Of a stretch of DNA of 64,000 nucleotides, positions 40,739 through 48,692 are shown piece by piece. The notes beneath the pieces are model-generated. The model ran no database searches. It was given only the letters and a program-made list of their open reading frames with translations, and had not been told where the DNA came from. The DNA lies in assembly GCA_020635235.1 (NCBI GenBank), contig JACKAF010000002.1, positions 248,001 to 312,000 of the forward strand, written 5' to 3'. The number at the start of each line of letters is the position of its first letter. The first letter of the stretch is position 1. A program made the position numbers and the translations under genes. This stretch comes from Pseudobdellovibrionaceae bacterium. Lineage in GTDB: Bacteria > Bdellovibrionota > FAC87 > UBA2466 > JACKAF01.

Positions 40739-41554
40739 ATGGACGAGAAATTAAATCCGCGAGAAAAAGAGCTCGAGGCTCTGTTGGAAGAGGCTGGTGG
40801 ATCGCCGGCGGCTCGCCCCGAGTTCTATCGGAAGCTCTTAGAGTCTGAGCTCTACGTGTTGGGTGAAGGCGCTCATAACGGACTGCATGTTGTTGGAGAG
40901 CCGCATTCGGTCAGCGTGGCCAGTTTTGGTTTTGAAGATGGCTTAAAGACGCCTGTGTTTAGCTCTCTCGAAAAGCTACAATTGTTTTTGACTCGAATGG
41001 GGCTTACGGAAGCGCAACACTTCATTCGAATGTCCGCTCGGACGTTATTTGAAAGCATCAACAAGAATCCTCTGATGTTGAATCCCGGATCGGACGTTGC
41101 GAAGGAATTAACGCTAGCAGAAATTGAATCTCTTTTGGATGGAAGTATATTCAGCAAGGTTGAAAAAGTAACGGTTCCAGAGCAAACAAGCGTATTTTAT
41201 GGTCAACCGGCTGAGTATCCAGAGCCCCTTGTTGCGCAGTTGGTGAAGTACTTTGAAAAGCAGGAGACCGTCAATGCGGCCTATCTTGCCTTAATGATAG
41301 TCCCCAACATGGAAAATCCAATGAGTTATGTGATTGGTATTGATCACCATGGAAATTTCGACACGATTGCTAACGATATCAGTCTGATTGCCGGCGAGGT
41401 ACTTGAGAAGGGTAAGTCTCTTACGTTCGAAGATCTTTCGGATCCCACCGAACGTAATGCCGGCGAAGGGTATTTAAAGACCACCGAACCGTTTTATCGT
41501 CGAGAGAAAAAGGGCTTGCTGGGGGCTCTCGCGACGTGGTTTGGAAAGAAGTAG
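40739..41554 (+). CDS. sseB: SseB-like protein
   Basis: The protein is 271 aa, soluble. The N-terminal ~130 residues show the SseB pattern: Leu-Glu-Ala-Leu-Leu-Glu-Glu-Ala then Ala-Arg-Pro-Glu-Phe-Tyr-Arg-Lys-Leu-Leu-Glu-Ser, Pro-Val-Phe-Ser-Ser-Leu-Glu, and Leu-Met-Leu-Asn-Pro-Gly-Ser-Asp. The C-terminal part (about 165-250) fits the SseB C-terminal domain. SseB was named for enhanced serine sensitivity in E. coli, and the biochemical role is unclear. ATG 40739 has AAGGAG 7 bases upstream. A single-gene unit whose promoter I cannot assign with confidence. Confidence 0.8.
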   Translation: MDEKLNPREKELEALLEEAGGSPAARPEFYRKLLESELYVLGEGAHNGLHVVGEPHSVSVASFGFEDGLKTPVFSSLEKLQLFLTRMGLTEAQHFIRMSARTLFESINKNPLMLNPGSDVAKELTLAEIESLLDGSIFSKVEKVTVPEQTSVFYGQPAEYPEPLVAQLVKYFEKQETVNAAYLALMIVPNMENPMSYVIGIDHHGNFDTIANDISLIAGEVLEKGKSLTFEDLSDPTERNAGEGYLKTTEPFYRREKKGLLGALATWFGKK

Positions 41555-41761
41555 GGGGCGGATGTTGATCCGCCATGGATATTCGCAGTGGTTAAGGGCG
41601 GAGCCCCCAAACTAAACCTAGATTTCAACCCACTCGAATTCATTACGCTTGTACTTGTTTACATGAGTCTAAATAGGTTAGGTCGTTTGATTGAAGCATT
41701 CCGAGTGGCCGGCACCAAGGGCTAACCCTAACGCTAGTAGCAAAATCGACCGCCTTCAAAA

Positions 41762-41838
41762 ATGTGCTTCCCCGGGGCGCTCGCGAGCGTGCCCGGCGGG
41801 AAGGCCCGCCAGCGGCCAAGCCCCAAGGGACCCCTTTT
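41762..41838. repeat. GC-rich inverted repeats in a 450-base gene-free gap
   Basis: The gap 41555-42007 shows no plausible gene. Its middle holds GCTCGCGAGC (a perfect 10-base palindrome near 41780) inside GGGC-N-GCCC, followed by GGCGGG-AAGG-CCCGCC and a CCCC-N-TTTT end near 41838. This could be a transcript terminator or a decayed element. The right part of the gap carries enhancer-like sites and a sigma-54-type promoter. Confidence 0.35.
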
Positions 41839-41897
41839 AGAGCAAAATATTTTTTATTGAATACCTCCAGCGAGTTTGGTAGCCATTGCTGCGATGC

Positions 41898-41949
41898 GTC
41901 TCATTTTTGAAACGCGTCTCAACTTCGGACGTTGTCTCGAGGAGACGCG
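41898..41949 (+). promoter_or_regulatory. Candidate enhancer: tandem GTCTC-type sites
   Basis: GTCTCATTTTTGAAAC (41898-41913) and GTCTCAACTTCGGACG (41916-41931; the best form) lie in tandem, followed by a third partial copy, GTCTCGAGGAGACGCG (41934-41949). The third overlaps a GTCTC/GAGAC palindrome with a shorter spacer. They lie 14-65 bases upstream of the -24 element. Confidence 0.62.
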
Positions 41950-41961
41950 TGCGCGACAGAT

Positions 41962-41976
41962 TGGCCTGGGACTTGC
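41962..41976 (+). promoter_or_regulatory. Sigma-54-type promoter of the ankyrin/giant-protein module
   Basis: TGGCCTG-GGAC-TTGC, with GG at 41963-41964 and GC at 41975-41976, spacing 10. Predicted start near 41988, about 20 bases before ATG 42008. Confidence 0.6.
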
Positions 41977-42007
41977 TAAATAACGGGCCGAAAGGATGGA
42001 ATGTGTA

Positions 42008-42427
42008 ATGCGAAAGTCATTGTTTGTTGGACGTGGTTTTACATTTACCTGTTTGATAGGGCTCTTCCTGGCCCTTACGAGCTGCCAAAAGGCATCTGAT
42101 TCAGATATCAACATTGCGCGCGGTGAGCTCACAAAAGCCGCAGCCCAGGGGGATCTCGCGCGGGTCGAGCAACTGCTCAAGGCCGGAGCCAATATCAATG
42201 AAAATGTGGCTAAGGATGAGGGCGAATCGCTGACCCCGCTTTTGGCCGCGATAGCCAAGCAACAGCGGGACATAGCCGTGTACCTTATCCGGAACGGCGC
42301 CGCCATCCATCCAAGCTACCGCAGATACCGCGCCAAGGAGCTGGCAAATCACGCCTTTGGTTCATCAAACGACGTTTCAGCACAAATCCGCCACAAAACG
42401 ATTTTTAGCGCGGGGGAGCAAAAATGA
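42008..42427 (+). CDS. Ankyrin-repeat lipoprotein
   Basis: The protein is 139 aa. The signal peptide ends in a lipobox-like Ala-Leu-Thr-Ser-Cys (about residues 22-26). Two to three ankyrin-type helices follow (Leu-Thr-Lys-Ala-Ala-Ala-Gln-Gly-Asp-Leu-Ala-Arg-Val-Glu-Gln-Leu-Leu-Lys-Ala-Gly-Ala-Asn-Ile, then Leu-Thr-Pro-Leu-Leu-Ala-Ala-Ile-Ala). A close paralogue sits at 59098-59580, again directly before a giant-protein gene, so the pair is a conserved module. A periplasmic ankyrin protein is usually a chaperone or inhibitor for an exported partner; a guard function for the giant protein is an attractive inference. It overlaps the next gene by 4 bases. Confidence 0.8.
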   Translation: MRKSLFVGRGFTFTCLIGLFLALTSCQKASDSDINIARGELTKAAAQGDLARVEQLLKAGANINENVAKDEGESLTPLLAAIAKQQRDIAVYLIRNGAAIHPSYRRYRAKELANHAFGSSNDVSAQIRHKTIFSAGEQK

Positions 42428-45400
42428 AGTATCTCCAACCTCTCATCATTTTGATTTCGCTGTTTGGCAATCTAACATTTGCCGATGACAAACCGCTGCC
42501 GGGTCAGGCAAGAATGACGCCTGAGGAACGCCAGTATCATCGCCTTGCCTGGGTAACTTCACGTTACGCAACTTCGTTGCGCGCAGGCAGACTTGGCGAA
42601 GTTTTGGCTACGACGCAGATGATGCTCGATCGTCTTAGGTTAAATCCGCAATTGGCAGGCTCCCAAGAATTCGCACTTGGGGCGAATGCGTTCAGAGCCG
42701 AGATACGAGAAAAAAATAGGTTGGCGTTTAGCGCGGACAACTTCAGAAACGGGGTCACTGGTTCCCTACCGTTCGACATAGCAAATACGGCTTTGGAACT
42801 CAGTCCACACTTTGCACCTGTCGCCCCCGCGGCTTCACGTGTAATGCACAGAGCGGGGCAGTTCATAGATGCAGAGACCGCAAAATACAAACAGATGGGT
42901 GAGCAATACGATCGGCTCGCCCTTGCTAAACTTGATAGTAAGGCGCCGGACATTTTTGGTGCGTGGTACGATCTGGCGCATCGCGATCCCGCAGTTGCCA
43001 TGCTAGACTCTACTGTTTTTGGTGAAGAGCCCAACCTACCGCCCACGGCACCGTTGGATGTGATCAAGCGACGCGCTAGTACCCTCCTTCCCCACAACGC
43101 CATGAACATTCTAAGTGGGGACGAGCCCGCAAACCCAGGAAAAATGTTTGAAGATACCGACGTCCTTCGAAATTTTAAAATGCCTAAAATAAAAGAAGAG
43201 AAGACTAACCGGGAGTTTCTTCCGCTATTGGAACAAATTGCGCTCGTAAAGGATGACCACAAAAAAGAAATGCATGTTTTCGATGATGCGGAGGCCGGAT
43301 TTCAAGCTGTAGGCGGGATCTTAAAGCTGGTGGGCAAGGGAAATGTCGCACACAAGGTACAGGGCGTTGGTGTCGGTGCCGTTAATATCGCCAGAACGAT
43401 TTCCAGGTTTAAGGCATCGTCACAGGTGTATAAGATCGGGGAGAAGGCAAATCTTAAGAACATTTCCAAGATTAGCTCGCTAAAGTTCACGGCAGATCTC
43501 GTTGGTATTGTCGGGAGTGTGATATCAATATTTTCTAGCGAGCCAAGCTTTGAACAACTTGTTTTGCAGGAGCTGGGTGAGATCAAGTCCATGCTCAGCG
43601 ACGTGCGCACGGAAATGCATGATCGCTTCGATGCTATCGACAAAAATCTCGTAGTTATTTACGACCAATTGATAGCGGGTTTCGAAAACTTGCAGGAGAG
43701 GTCGCGCCACATGGAACGTCTGATTTCTGAGATGCAGACCACCCTCAATAGAGTCGATGTTTCGCTAAGAAACCTTCAGGGAAGCATGTACACCTACCTG
43801 CGTGCTGGCTTCGATCGCCAACTTACAGTTGATGAAGCCTTGTGCCTCAACTTGGAGCCGGGCAACACGAATACGGATTTTGGTGACGTGGAACGGTGCT
43901 TTGCAAAGTTTGCTACGTTCGCTTCATCGCTCTCGGCGGACCCATTGAGCGCGGATCGGAATGAGTTCGTAGTTGACGAGAATCTCTATTTTACTCTTGC
44001 AGAGGATGGACTGCTCCCCAACCCGTGGGACAAGATCGGCATGATGAGCGTTATTGCAGAGAAGAGGCTGAACTATCAAGGACTCAATCCTCGCACACAC
44101 GAGCTGGTTAATCTATTGTCATGGGTTCGTTTTACTAAGGACTACCTTCAACTGGCCGAACGCTGGCCGGAGATCTATCGCAGCTACGGTTCTGAAAAGA
44201 ACACCCAGAGAATTCTCCAGGCGGGAGAGAATTTGCGAACTGCCGTCGTCAACTTAACAACTACTCCCTCGACCGATGGGCCATTGGGCGATTTCCGTTT
44301 CTTGGAGCAGGTGCTTGGCATCTACGAGAAGAAACTTGAGGCTTTCAATACGGTGCTGGCCGAGCGCCGGGCGGAAATCGAAAAGGAGTTCGCGGCGGGA
44401 TTCGATCTCAGTAAAGATATCAACCAGCTTCCAAAAGACGGTAAAACTGCGTTTCGCTTGAAACATCTTGGGATTGGCATTTGTGACAAAACGGGAGTTC
44501 CGGGATCAGAACGTGGCTACCGGTGGGATCCCATGTATGCGCCCAAGTTCATGGAGAAACCGTTTGAAAGTGAGCAGAGTCTAAAAGCGCTTGCGGAGAC
44601 GATTCCCGCTCCCTATCTGCACGCGCACGCCCTGGGCCTAGGGGTGATCTCGGTCTGTTATGGCGACCTAGCCTGGGTAGAAAAAAAGAACATTCGACCC
44701 CCGCACGAGTTTCACAAGTTGGCCTTTTCGCTAGTGGCAACGTTCAAAACATCGGACGGGCAGCTCCCTATCTTTACCAAGCGGTTCGTATCGACTCAGC
44801 ACTACATGAGCCACCACGTGGGGCCTGGCCAGACGTTGTATGATGCCTTTAACCACTTCCACGCCGGTGAGCATTTGCACTTTGTTGAGAATGACGATGC
44901 GTACAACTCGTTGCAGGCCTACGTGGTTCAGAAGAGAATCCTCTCCATCGAGGCGGCTCGTTGGGAGTGGTCCAGGAAATTTCTGGATGACTTCGCGAAG
45001 AACCAGGGCACGGAAGTGCTCACTCAGGACGAGAAGGCAAAATCCCTGAAAGCGATCAGCGAGCTCTTGCAGGATTACATGGTTAAGAAAGTGAAGCCGA
45101 AAGTCCATCAACTTCTAGTCGCCGACTGTTCGCGCACGCACTCCCTGGGGATGCGTCTTGAGGAACTTAGCGGTGCTAAACGTTTGGTCCAGGCCTTTAT
45201 TAGTCTTGCGATGCCGAAGGTAACGGAAACCGATGATGAAGTTTACTCGCTGTTGTTTGGTGCACAGCAGTTGGTTGACTCCAAGTCCGTGTCTGATAGC
45301 CCCGAAAACACGGCATTTACGTTTTGGGATGGCCACGCGTCGGTAACCGCAACTGCCTCCCAGCGACTCACGGGGTTGAAAAGCTACATCCACGACAAGA

Positions 45401-45564
45401 TCCTTGCCAAGGATTATCGCGGGCAATCACCGGAGATTCTTGACGTCGGAATTCTCGGGCTTTCAGCGATGATGCGCTTGCACGACGAGCAAACGCCGAA
45501 AGAACCGATTGGTACCGTGTTCCAGGACCTAGTCACGGAAGTGGATGGGTTACTAGCGAATTAG
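42424..45564 (+). CDS. Giant exported coiled-coil protein (copy 1 of 3)
   Basis: The protein is 1046 aa. It has a signal peptide (residues 1-20), a helical N-terminal region, then a hydrophobic segment (about 355-371). Directly after it comes the signature Pro-Ser-Phe-Glu-Gln-Leu-Val-Leu (374-381) and a long coiled coil (about 380-455) with a Met-His-Asp-Arg-Phe-Asp-Ala-Ile-Asp heptad. The C-terminal half has Gly-Leu-Gly-Val-Ile-Ser-Val-Cys-Tyr, then Ile-Phe-Thr-Lys-Arg-Phe-Val-Ser-Thr. These blocks recur in the giant proteins at 55884-59096 and, more weakly, 50789-54508. Hydrophobic helix plus coiled coil recalls helical pore-forming toxins, but no known family is recognised. Overlaps the ankyrin gene by 4 bases. 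Confidence 0.75.
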   Translation: MKYLQPLIILISLFGNLTFADDKPLPGQARMTPEERQYHRLAWVTSRYATSLRAGRLGEVLATTQMMLDRLRLNPQLAGSQEFALGANAFRAEIREKNRLAFSADNFRNGVTGSLPFDIANTALELSPHFAPVAPAASRVMHRAGQFIDAETAKYKQMGEQYDRLALAKLDSKAPDIFGAWYDLAHRDPAVAMLDSTVFGEEPNLPPTAPLDVIKRRASTLLPHNAMNILSGDEPANPGKMFEDTDVLRNFKMPKIKEEKTNREFLPLLEQIALVKDDHKKEMHVFDDAEAGFQAVGGILKLVGKGNVAHKVQGVGVGAVNIARTISRFKASSQVYKIGEKANLKNISKISSLKFTADLVGIVGSVISIFSSEPSFEQLVLQELGEIKSMLSDVRTEMHDRFDAIDKNLVVIYDQLIAGFENLQERSRHMERLISEMQTTLNRVDVSLRNLQGSMYTYLRAGFDRQLTVDEALCLNLEPGNTNTDFGDVERCFAKFATFASSLSADPLSADRNEFVVDENLYFTLAEDGLLPNPWDKIGMMSVIAEKRLNYQGLNPRTHELVNLLSWVRFTKDYLQLAERWPEIYRSYGSEKNTQRILQAGENLRTAVVNLTTTPSTDGPLGDFRFLEQVLGIYEKKLEAFNTVLAERRAEIEKEFAAGFDLSKDINQLPKDGKTAFRLKHLGIGICDKTGVPGSERGYRWDPMYAPKFMEKPFESEQSLKALAETIPAPYLHAHALGLGVISVCYGDLAWVEKKNIRPPHEFHKLAFSLVATFKTSDGQLPIFTKRFVSTQHYMSHHVGPGQTLYDAFNHFHAGEHLHFVENDDAYNSLQAYVVQKRILSIEAARWEWSRKFLDDFAKNQGTEVLTQDEKAKSLKAISELLQDYMVKKVKPKVHQLLVADCSRTHSLGMRLEELSGAKRLVQAFISLAMPKVTETDDEVYSLLFGAQQLVDSKSVSDSPENTAFTFWDGHASVTATASQRLTGLKSYIHDKILAKDYRGQSPEILDVGILGLSAMMRLHDEQTPKEPIGTVFQDLVTEVDGLLAN

Positions 45565-45596
45565 GATTTCCGCTCACAACCAAAAAAGGAGACAAA

Positions 45597-45959
45597 ATGA
45601 AAAAGAAACTCTTAGCTGCTGTGTTTGGTGTTGCATTGCTTAGCCTTCCGGGATGTGCCTCTTTGATTTCCGGTACGAGTCAGGATCTGGCGTTTGATTC
45701 CGTTCCCGCCGGTGCCTCTGTACAGGTCGCAGGAAAAAGCTGCACTACACCGTGCAAGTTGAACTTAGAAAAGGGACAGGCCTATCAAGTGACCTTCAGC
45801 AAGAAGGGCTATAAAACTCAGCAATTGTCTACTGCCAAGCAATTTGACGGGGTTGCGATTCTCAATATGTTGGGCCTTGTCGGTTGGGTGATCGATTTGA
45901 GCACCGGTGCCGTTAGCAAGATTGAGCCATCAGCTCTAACTGCTACCTTGGAGCATTAG
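45597..45959 (+). CDS. Small lipoprotein with PEGA-like domain
   Basis: The protein is 120 aa. It has a signal peptide with lipobox Leu-Pro-Gly-Cys (about residues 17-20) followed by Ala-Ser-Leu-Ile-Ser-Gly-Thr. The middle has the PEGA-type beta pattern Ser-Val-Pro-Ala-Gly-Ala-Ser-Val, Thr-Pro-Cys-Lys-Leu-Asn-Leu-Glu-Lys-Gly-Gln-Ala-Tyr and Lys-Lys-Gly-Tyr-Lys. A hydrophobic helix lies near the end. It starts 32 bases after the giant-protein stop behind an AAGGAG site, so it is probably the third gene of the module. The paralogous module on the minus strand lacks an equivalent. Confidence 0.72.
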   Translation: MKKKLLAAVFGVALLSLPGCASLISGTSQDLAFDSVPAGASVQVAGKSCTTPCKLNLEKGQAYQVTFSKKGYKTQQLSTAKQFDGVAILNMLGLVGWVIDLSTGAVSKIEPSALTATLEH

Positions 45960-45997
45960 TGCTTTAAGCGGCCGTGCCCCTTTCAGCCCGGAGACAC

Positions 45998-46014
45998 GTC
46001 TCAGTTCCGGACAG
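45998..46014 (+). promoter_or_regulatory. Candidate enhancer: GTCTC-type site
   Basis: GTCTCAGTTCCGGACAG follows the GTCTCA-N4-CGGACG pattern with one change. GAGAC at 45991-45995 immediately upstream makes a GAGAC-AC-GTCTC palindrome. It lies about 54-69 bases upstream of the -24 element at 46067. Confidence 0.55.
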
Positions 46015-46065
46015 TTGGAGTTGGTGCGGAGGCGCGCATTCGTGCGCGGAGGGCCCCCACCTTCC

Positions 46066-46080
46066 TGGATCCAAGTTTGC
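46066..46080 (+). promoter_or_regulatory. Sigma-54-type promoter of the LysM toxin-like gene
   Basis: TGGATCC-AAGT-TTGC, with GG at 46067-46068 and GC at 46079-46080, spacing 10. The -24 part is weaker (GATCC for GCACG) and the -12 part is consensus. Predicted start near 46092. Confidence 0.5.
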
Positions 46081-46110
46081 ATTTAAGAGCCCGCGTAAGG
46101 AGCACGAAAC

Positions 46111-47091
46111 ATGGCTACATCTACGCGTCGGTTCCCGGAGGGGGAAAAGTTTTATTATCCCGTTGTGGCGGGCGACACGCTCACTCGCCTGATTGAGGGT
46201 TATTATCCGTTTAATGGGCCTGCAGAGCGCTGCCAAATCCTGCGACAAGTGCTGGCCGATAATCCCGACATCGTGAGCCCCAATCTTATTTACCCTGGCC
46301 AGCTTATTCAATTTAGGACCCCTTTTGAGCCTATTGCGCTTGAGCAGTCGGAGGTCTCTGAGCTATGGGCGGCTAAGCGGGAGTGGGCCTCGATGACCCC
46401 ACAGGAGCGCAAGGACGTGTCGTTGCTTGATGGGCTGAATGGCGGGGCTCTGACGTCTGTTTCGCTGGGGGCGGGGTCCGGCACCCTAGGGCAGCTTGCC
46501 GGAGCGTTTCAGGCGAACCAGCAGCCCATAATGGATATCATTAAGAAGTATGAGTCATTCAAGAAGGGAAAAATCACCAAAGGGCAGTATGATTATTTCC
46601 GGAAAGTAACACTCGAGGTTTATCAGAAGCGGATGGGGTCATTTCACCAGAAAGTATTTTATGGGGGCAAGACACCCAGGCAGGTGTTTCGGATTAACCC
46701 GCGCGCTGCCGGTAGGGGACTTGCGAGCCACTTGAAACACATGCGAAGGCTTAGCTCCATTGCCCGCACAACAGGTTGGGTGCTCACGGCAGCAAGCCTG
46801 CCCTTGGCCTGCATGGAGCTCAACGATGCCGTTAGCCGCCGGGAGAAGAATATTATTGCGGTGGAGACGGGGGTGTCGTTGGCTACGGGCTACTTTGGCG
46901 GGCTAATAGTTGCTGCGATGGTGACGGGCCCGTTTGGCTTAGGATTGGCTTTGGTCGTGGGTCTAGGAACTGGCGTTGCCAGTTGGGCCTTGGGGAAAGG
47001 TGCCGGAGTTGCCTACGACCGGATTGGAAATCGGTACGACATAGTGGAGGCGCTCTCCATTGATCAAATTTGCGCAGGAGGGGGTCAGTGA
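46111..47091 (+). CDS. LysM protein with glycine-rich membrane-insertion segment (pore-toxin-like)
   Basis: The protein is 326 aa, without a signal peptide. LysM covers residues ~14-70 (Tyr-Tyr-Pro-Val-Val-Ala-Gly-Asp-Thr-Leu-Thr, Leu-Ala-Asp-Asn-Pro, Ile-Tyr-Pro-Gly-Gln-Leu-Ile) and should bind peptidoglycan. A helical middle follows. About residues 255-300 form a glycine-rich hydrophobic hairpin (Gly-Tyr-Phe-Gly-Gly-Leu-Ile-Val-Ala-Ala-Met, Gly-Leu-Gly-Leu-Ala-Leu-Val-Val-Gly-Leu-Gly-Thr-Gly-Val) like the insertion segments of colicin-type or type VI pore toxins. The next gene is a multi-helix membrane protein overlapping by 4 bases, the usual immunity partner of such toxins. Export route unknown. 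Start ATG 46111 behind AAGGAG. Confidence 0.62.
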   Translation: MATSTRRFPEGEKFYYPVVAGDTLTRLIEGYYPFNGPAERCQILRQVLADNPDIVSPNLIYPGQLIQFRTPFEPIALEQSEVSELWAAKREWASMTPQERKDVSLLDGLNGGALTSVSLGAGSGTLGQLAGAFQANQQPIMDIIKKYESFKKGKITKGQYDYFRKVTLEVYQKRMGSFHQKVFYGGKTPRQVFRINPRAAGRGLASHLKHMRRLSSIARTTGWVLTAASLPLACMELNDAVSRREKNIIAVETGVSLATGYFGGLIVAAMVTGPFGLGLALVVGLGTGVASWALGKGAGVAYDRIGNRYDIVEALSIDQICAGGGQ

Positions 47092-47489
47092 TACCAATGG
47101 GAGAAATTGGTATGTCCCTGATTGTCGCATTTTTTGCTTGTTTTGCTTTTTCTCTCTTTCTGATGATTGTTGTGCAGGTCAGCTATCCGAAGCACATTCG
47201 AGCAGATGTTTTTACGAGCAAATACTTTAACGAGTTCGAGCTGGGCTTTATGCGTGGAATTCCATACGGGTTGTTGTTCACTGCCACGTTAGTGGGCGCC
47301 ACCCTCTTTCCGCGTTTCGGAGCCGGTAAAAGGTTTTATGACTACAATGTCCGAGAGAAGATGCCGCGTTTCGTTGTAGTGCTTTGCTACTTACAGGCGG
47401 TGGTGGTTTGTGTGGCAGGTCTTATAGGTGCTGTCTTTTTGTTGGTTTTTCTCTTTCCTGATTCTGGACTTTTTAAGTGGGACAAATAG
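47088..47489 (+). CDS. Multi-helix membrane protein, candidate immunity protein
   Basis: The protein is 133 aa, with three hydrophobic helices (about residues 8-30, 58-80 and 96-122 of the GTG start). The amphipathic loop between the first two has Tyr-Pro-Lys-His-Ile-Arg. GTG 47088 is preferred because AGGAGGGGG lies 3-4 bases upstream and it overlaps the preceding stop as GTGA. Membrane immunity proteins of pore-forming toxins are typically 100-160 aa with three or four helices encoded immediately after the toxin. That match is the basis for the role; no family is recognised. A perfect palindrome (47496-47513) follows the stop. Confidence 0.55.
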   Translation: MIPMGEIGMSLIVAFFACFAFSLFLMIVVQVSYPKHIRADVFTSKYFNEFELGFMRGIPYGLLFTATLVGATLFPRFGAGKRFYDYNVREKMPRFVVVLCYLQAVVVCVAGLIGAVFLLVFLFPDSGLFKWDK

Positions 47490-47495
47490 CCGTCA

Positions 47496-47513
47496 ACCTG
47501 TCGCGCGACAGGT
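47496..47513. repeat. Perfect 18-base palindrome after the immunity candidate
   Basis: ACCTGTCGC-GCGACAGGT has no spacer and no T-run, so a simple terminator is doubtful. It lies between convergent genes and may be a protein-binding site or a dyad for an unusual terminator. Confidence 0.45.
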
Positions 47514-47571
47514 CAAGCGGACAAGGTAGTCCGAAATGAGGCGCGGGCCTCGGATAGACTTGTCGCAGGAA

Positions 47572-48297
47572 CTAGCGGCGGCTGGGCGTGTGAACGATCC
47601 CGGCCGTTTGCGTGGTGCTCGCGGTTCCAGTTGAGGAGACGTTGTGAGTACCAAGGCGTTTTCCGGTCTTCTGAACCAACTCATAGTTGATCGTGTGGGC
47701 ATCCCCTTTGAAGCAATCTTCAACAGTATCCGGACACTTGTCGTTCTTGTCCGGGCTGCAAGCGACGGGTACGAAGACTTCTTCTTTACCAGAGCCATCG
47801 TTGTACTTTACGTTGCAGTAAGATCCCATGAGGCAGAAATCGGCGCCGGCGTATATATCCGTTCCTGGTCGCGCACTGACGTGAACCGGGTAGCGCTTGG
47901 CTTCCGCTTTCGTACATCCTTCAATCGACTTGATATTTTCATTTCCAGAATTGTTTACGGGTTTTAGCAGCGCTACCTTCATAGCACTCAGGTCAAACAA
48001 TGGTTCGTTTGCCTCCGCACAGGCTTTCGCAGTAAACTCACCGTCGGTGGTTGGGCATTTCCCGTCGGAAGTCGCCAAGCAATAAAGCCAAAGTGGCTTT
48101 TCTTTTCCTTTGCACATTGCAGACCCGATGCACAAGTTCCGTGAGAATCCCGCAGCCTTTTCAATTTCGATGCGTGATGGCACCGCAACGGGGGAAGTAG
48201 GCATCCAGGTGCAATCCGCTGCGCCTGCAAAAACGACACTCTGTAGGCTACCGAAAAGCAAAAAAGCAAAGTAGCCAAGATCTGCTCTTGAAATCAT
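47572..48297 (-). CDS. Exported Cys-rich protein with internal duplication
   Basis: The protein is 241 aa. It has a signal peptide (Phe-Ala-Phe-Leu-Leu-Phe-Gly-Ser-Leu-Gln-Ser-Val-Val-Phe). The mature part contains two similar Cys-rich halves, about residues 28-95 and 125-195. Each has a first Cys, then Phe/Leu-Cys-Ile/Leu-Gly/Met-Ser-x-x-Cys, then a strand with Cys, then Lys-Cys-Pro and a final Cys. The Ser/Thr-rich tail ends in Arg-Arg. This looks like a disulphide-stabilised duplicated domain for the extracellular or periplasmic space. I do not know the family. Upstream there is a GG-N9-GC element near 48320, but its spacing is wrong for sigma-54. Confidence 0.62.
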   Translation of the reverse strand: MISRADLGYFAFLLFGSLQSVVFAGAADCTWMPTSPVAVPSRIEIEKAAGFSRNLCIGSAMCKGKEKPLWLYCLATSDGKCPTTDGEFTAKACAEANEPLFDLSAMKVALLKPVNNSGNENIKSIEGCTKAEAKRYPVHVSARPGTDIYAGADFCLMGSYCNVKYNDGSGKEEVFVPVACSPDKNDKCPDTVEDCFKGDAHTINYELVQKTGKRLGTHNVSSTGTASTTQTAGIVHTPSRR

Positions 48298-48654
48298 AGT
48301 AACGAATCCTCCAACAACTGCAGCCTGACGCCACGGGAGATATCAGCAATAACGGTGCGCGTCAATATGGCTTCAACGCAAGATGTTTACTTGGGAAGTG
48401 TAGCAGTACCCAAAATGTATACAGTAGGACAATTTTATGGATTGAACGTGAGTCTAAGTCTTGGAAAGTATAGCGATTTGGCGCAGCCCCAAAAAAGCAG
48501 TCCGACGGTACCGATCGTCCAAATCGTGGGCGTAACATCATGTATCTTATTAAGGACTTAGAACTCCACCCAAGATCTCGTTAAAAACTTGCGTATCTAC
48601 CCTCAAAGAACTCTCTCGGTATTCAGTTATTTCGGTGACTTGCGCGAGTCCGAC

Positions 48655-48669
48655 TGGCATCGGTTTTGC
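48655..48669 (+). promoter_or_regulatory. Sigma-54 promoter of the 48693 gene
   Basis: TGGCATC-GGTT-TTGC, with GG at 48656-48657 and GC at 48668-48669, spacing 10. Predicted start near 48681, 12 bases before ATG 48693. The rest of the 395-base gap 48298-48692 shows no gene; a short frame at 48355-48561 has no ribosome site. Confidence 0.73.
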
Positions 48670-48692
48670 TCATAACGGTGGGTGAGGGGTAC

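Noticed and set aside
48320..48333. GG-N9-GC element (minus strand) upstream of the Cys-rich exported protein
   Set aside because: Sigma-54 needs a 10-base spacing between GG and GC, and here it is 9. I do not count it as a promoter.
48355..48561. Possible small gene in the gap before the 48693 gene
   Set aside because: No ribosome binding site, no recognisable signal or domain, and codon use unlike the neighbours.
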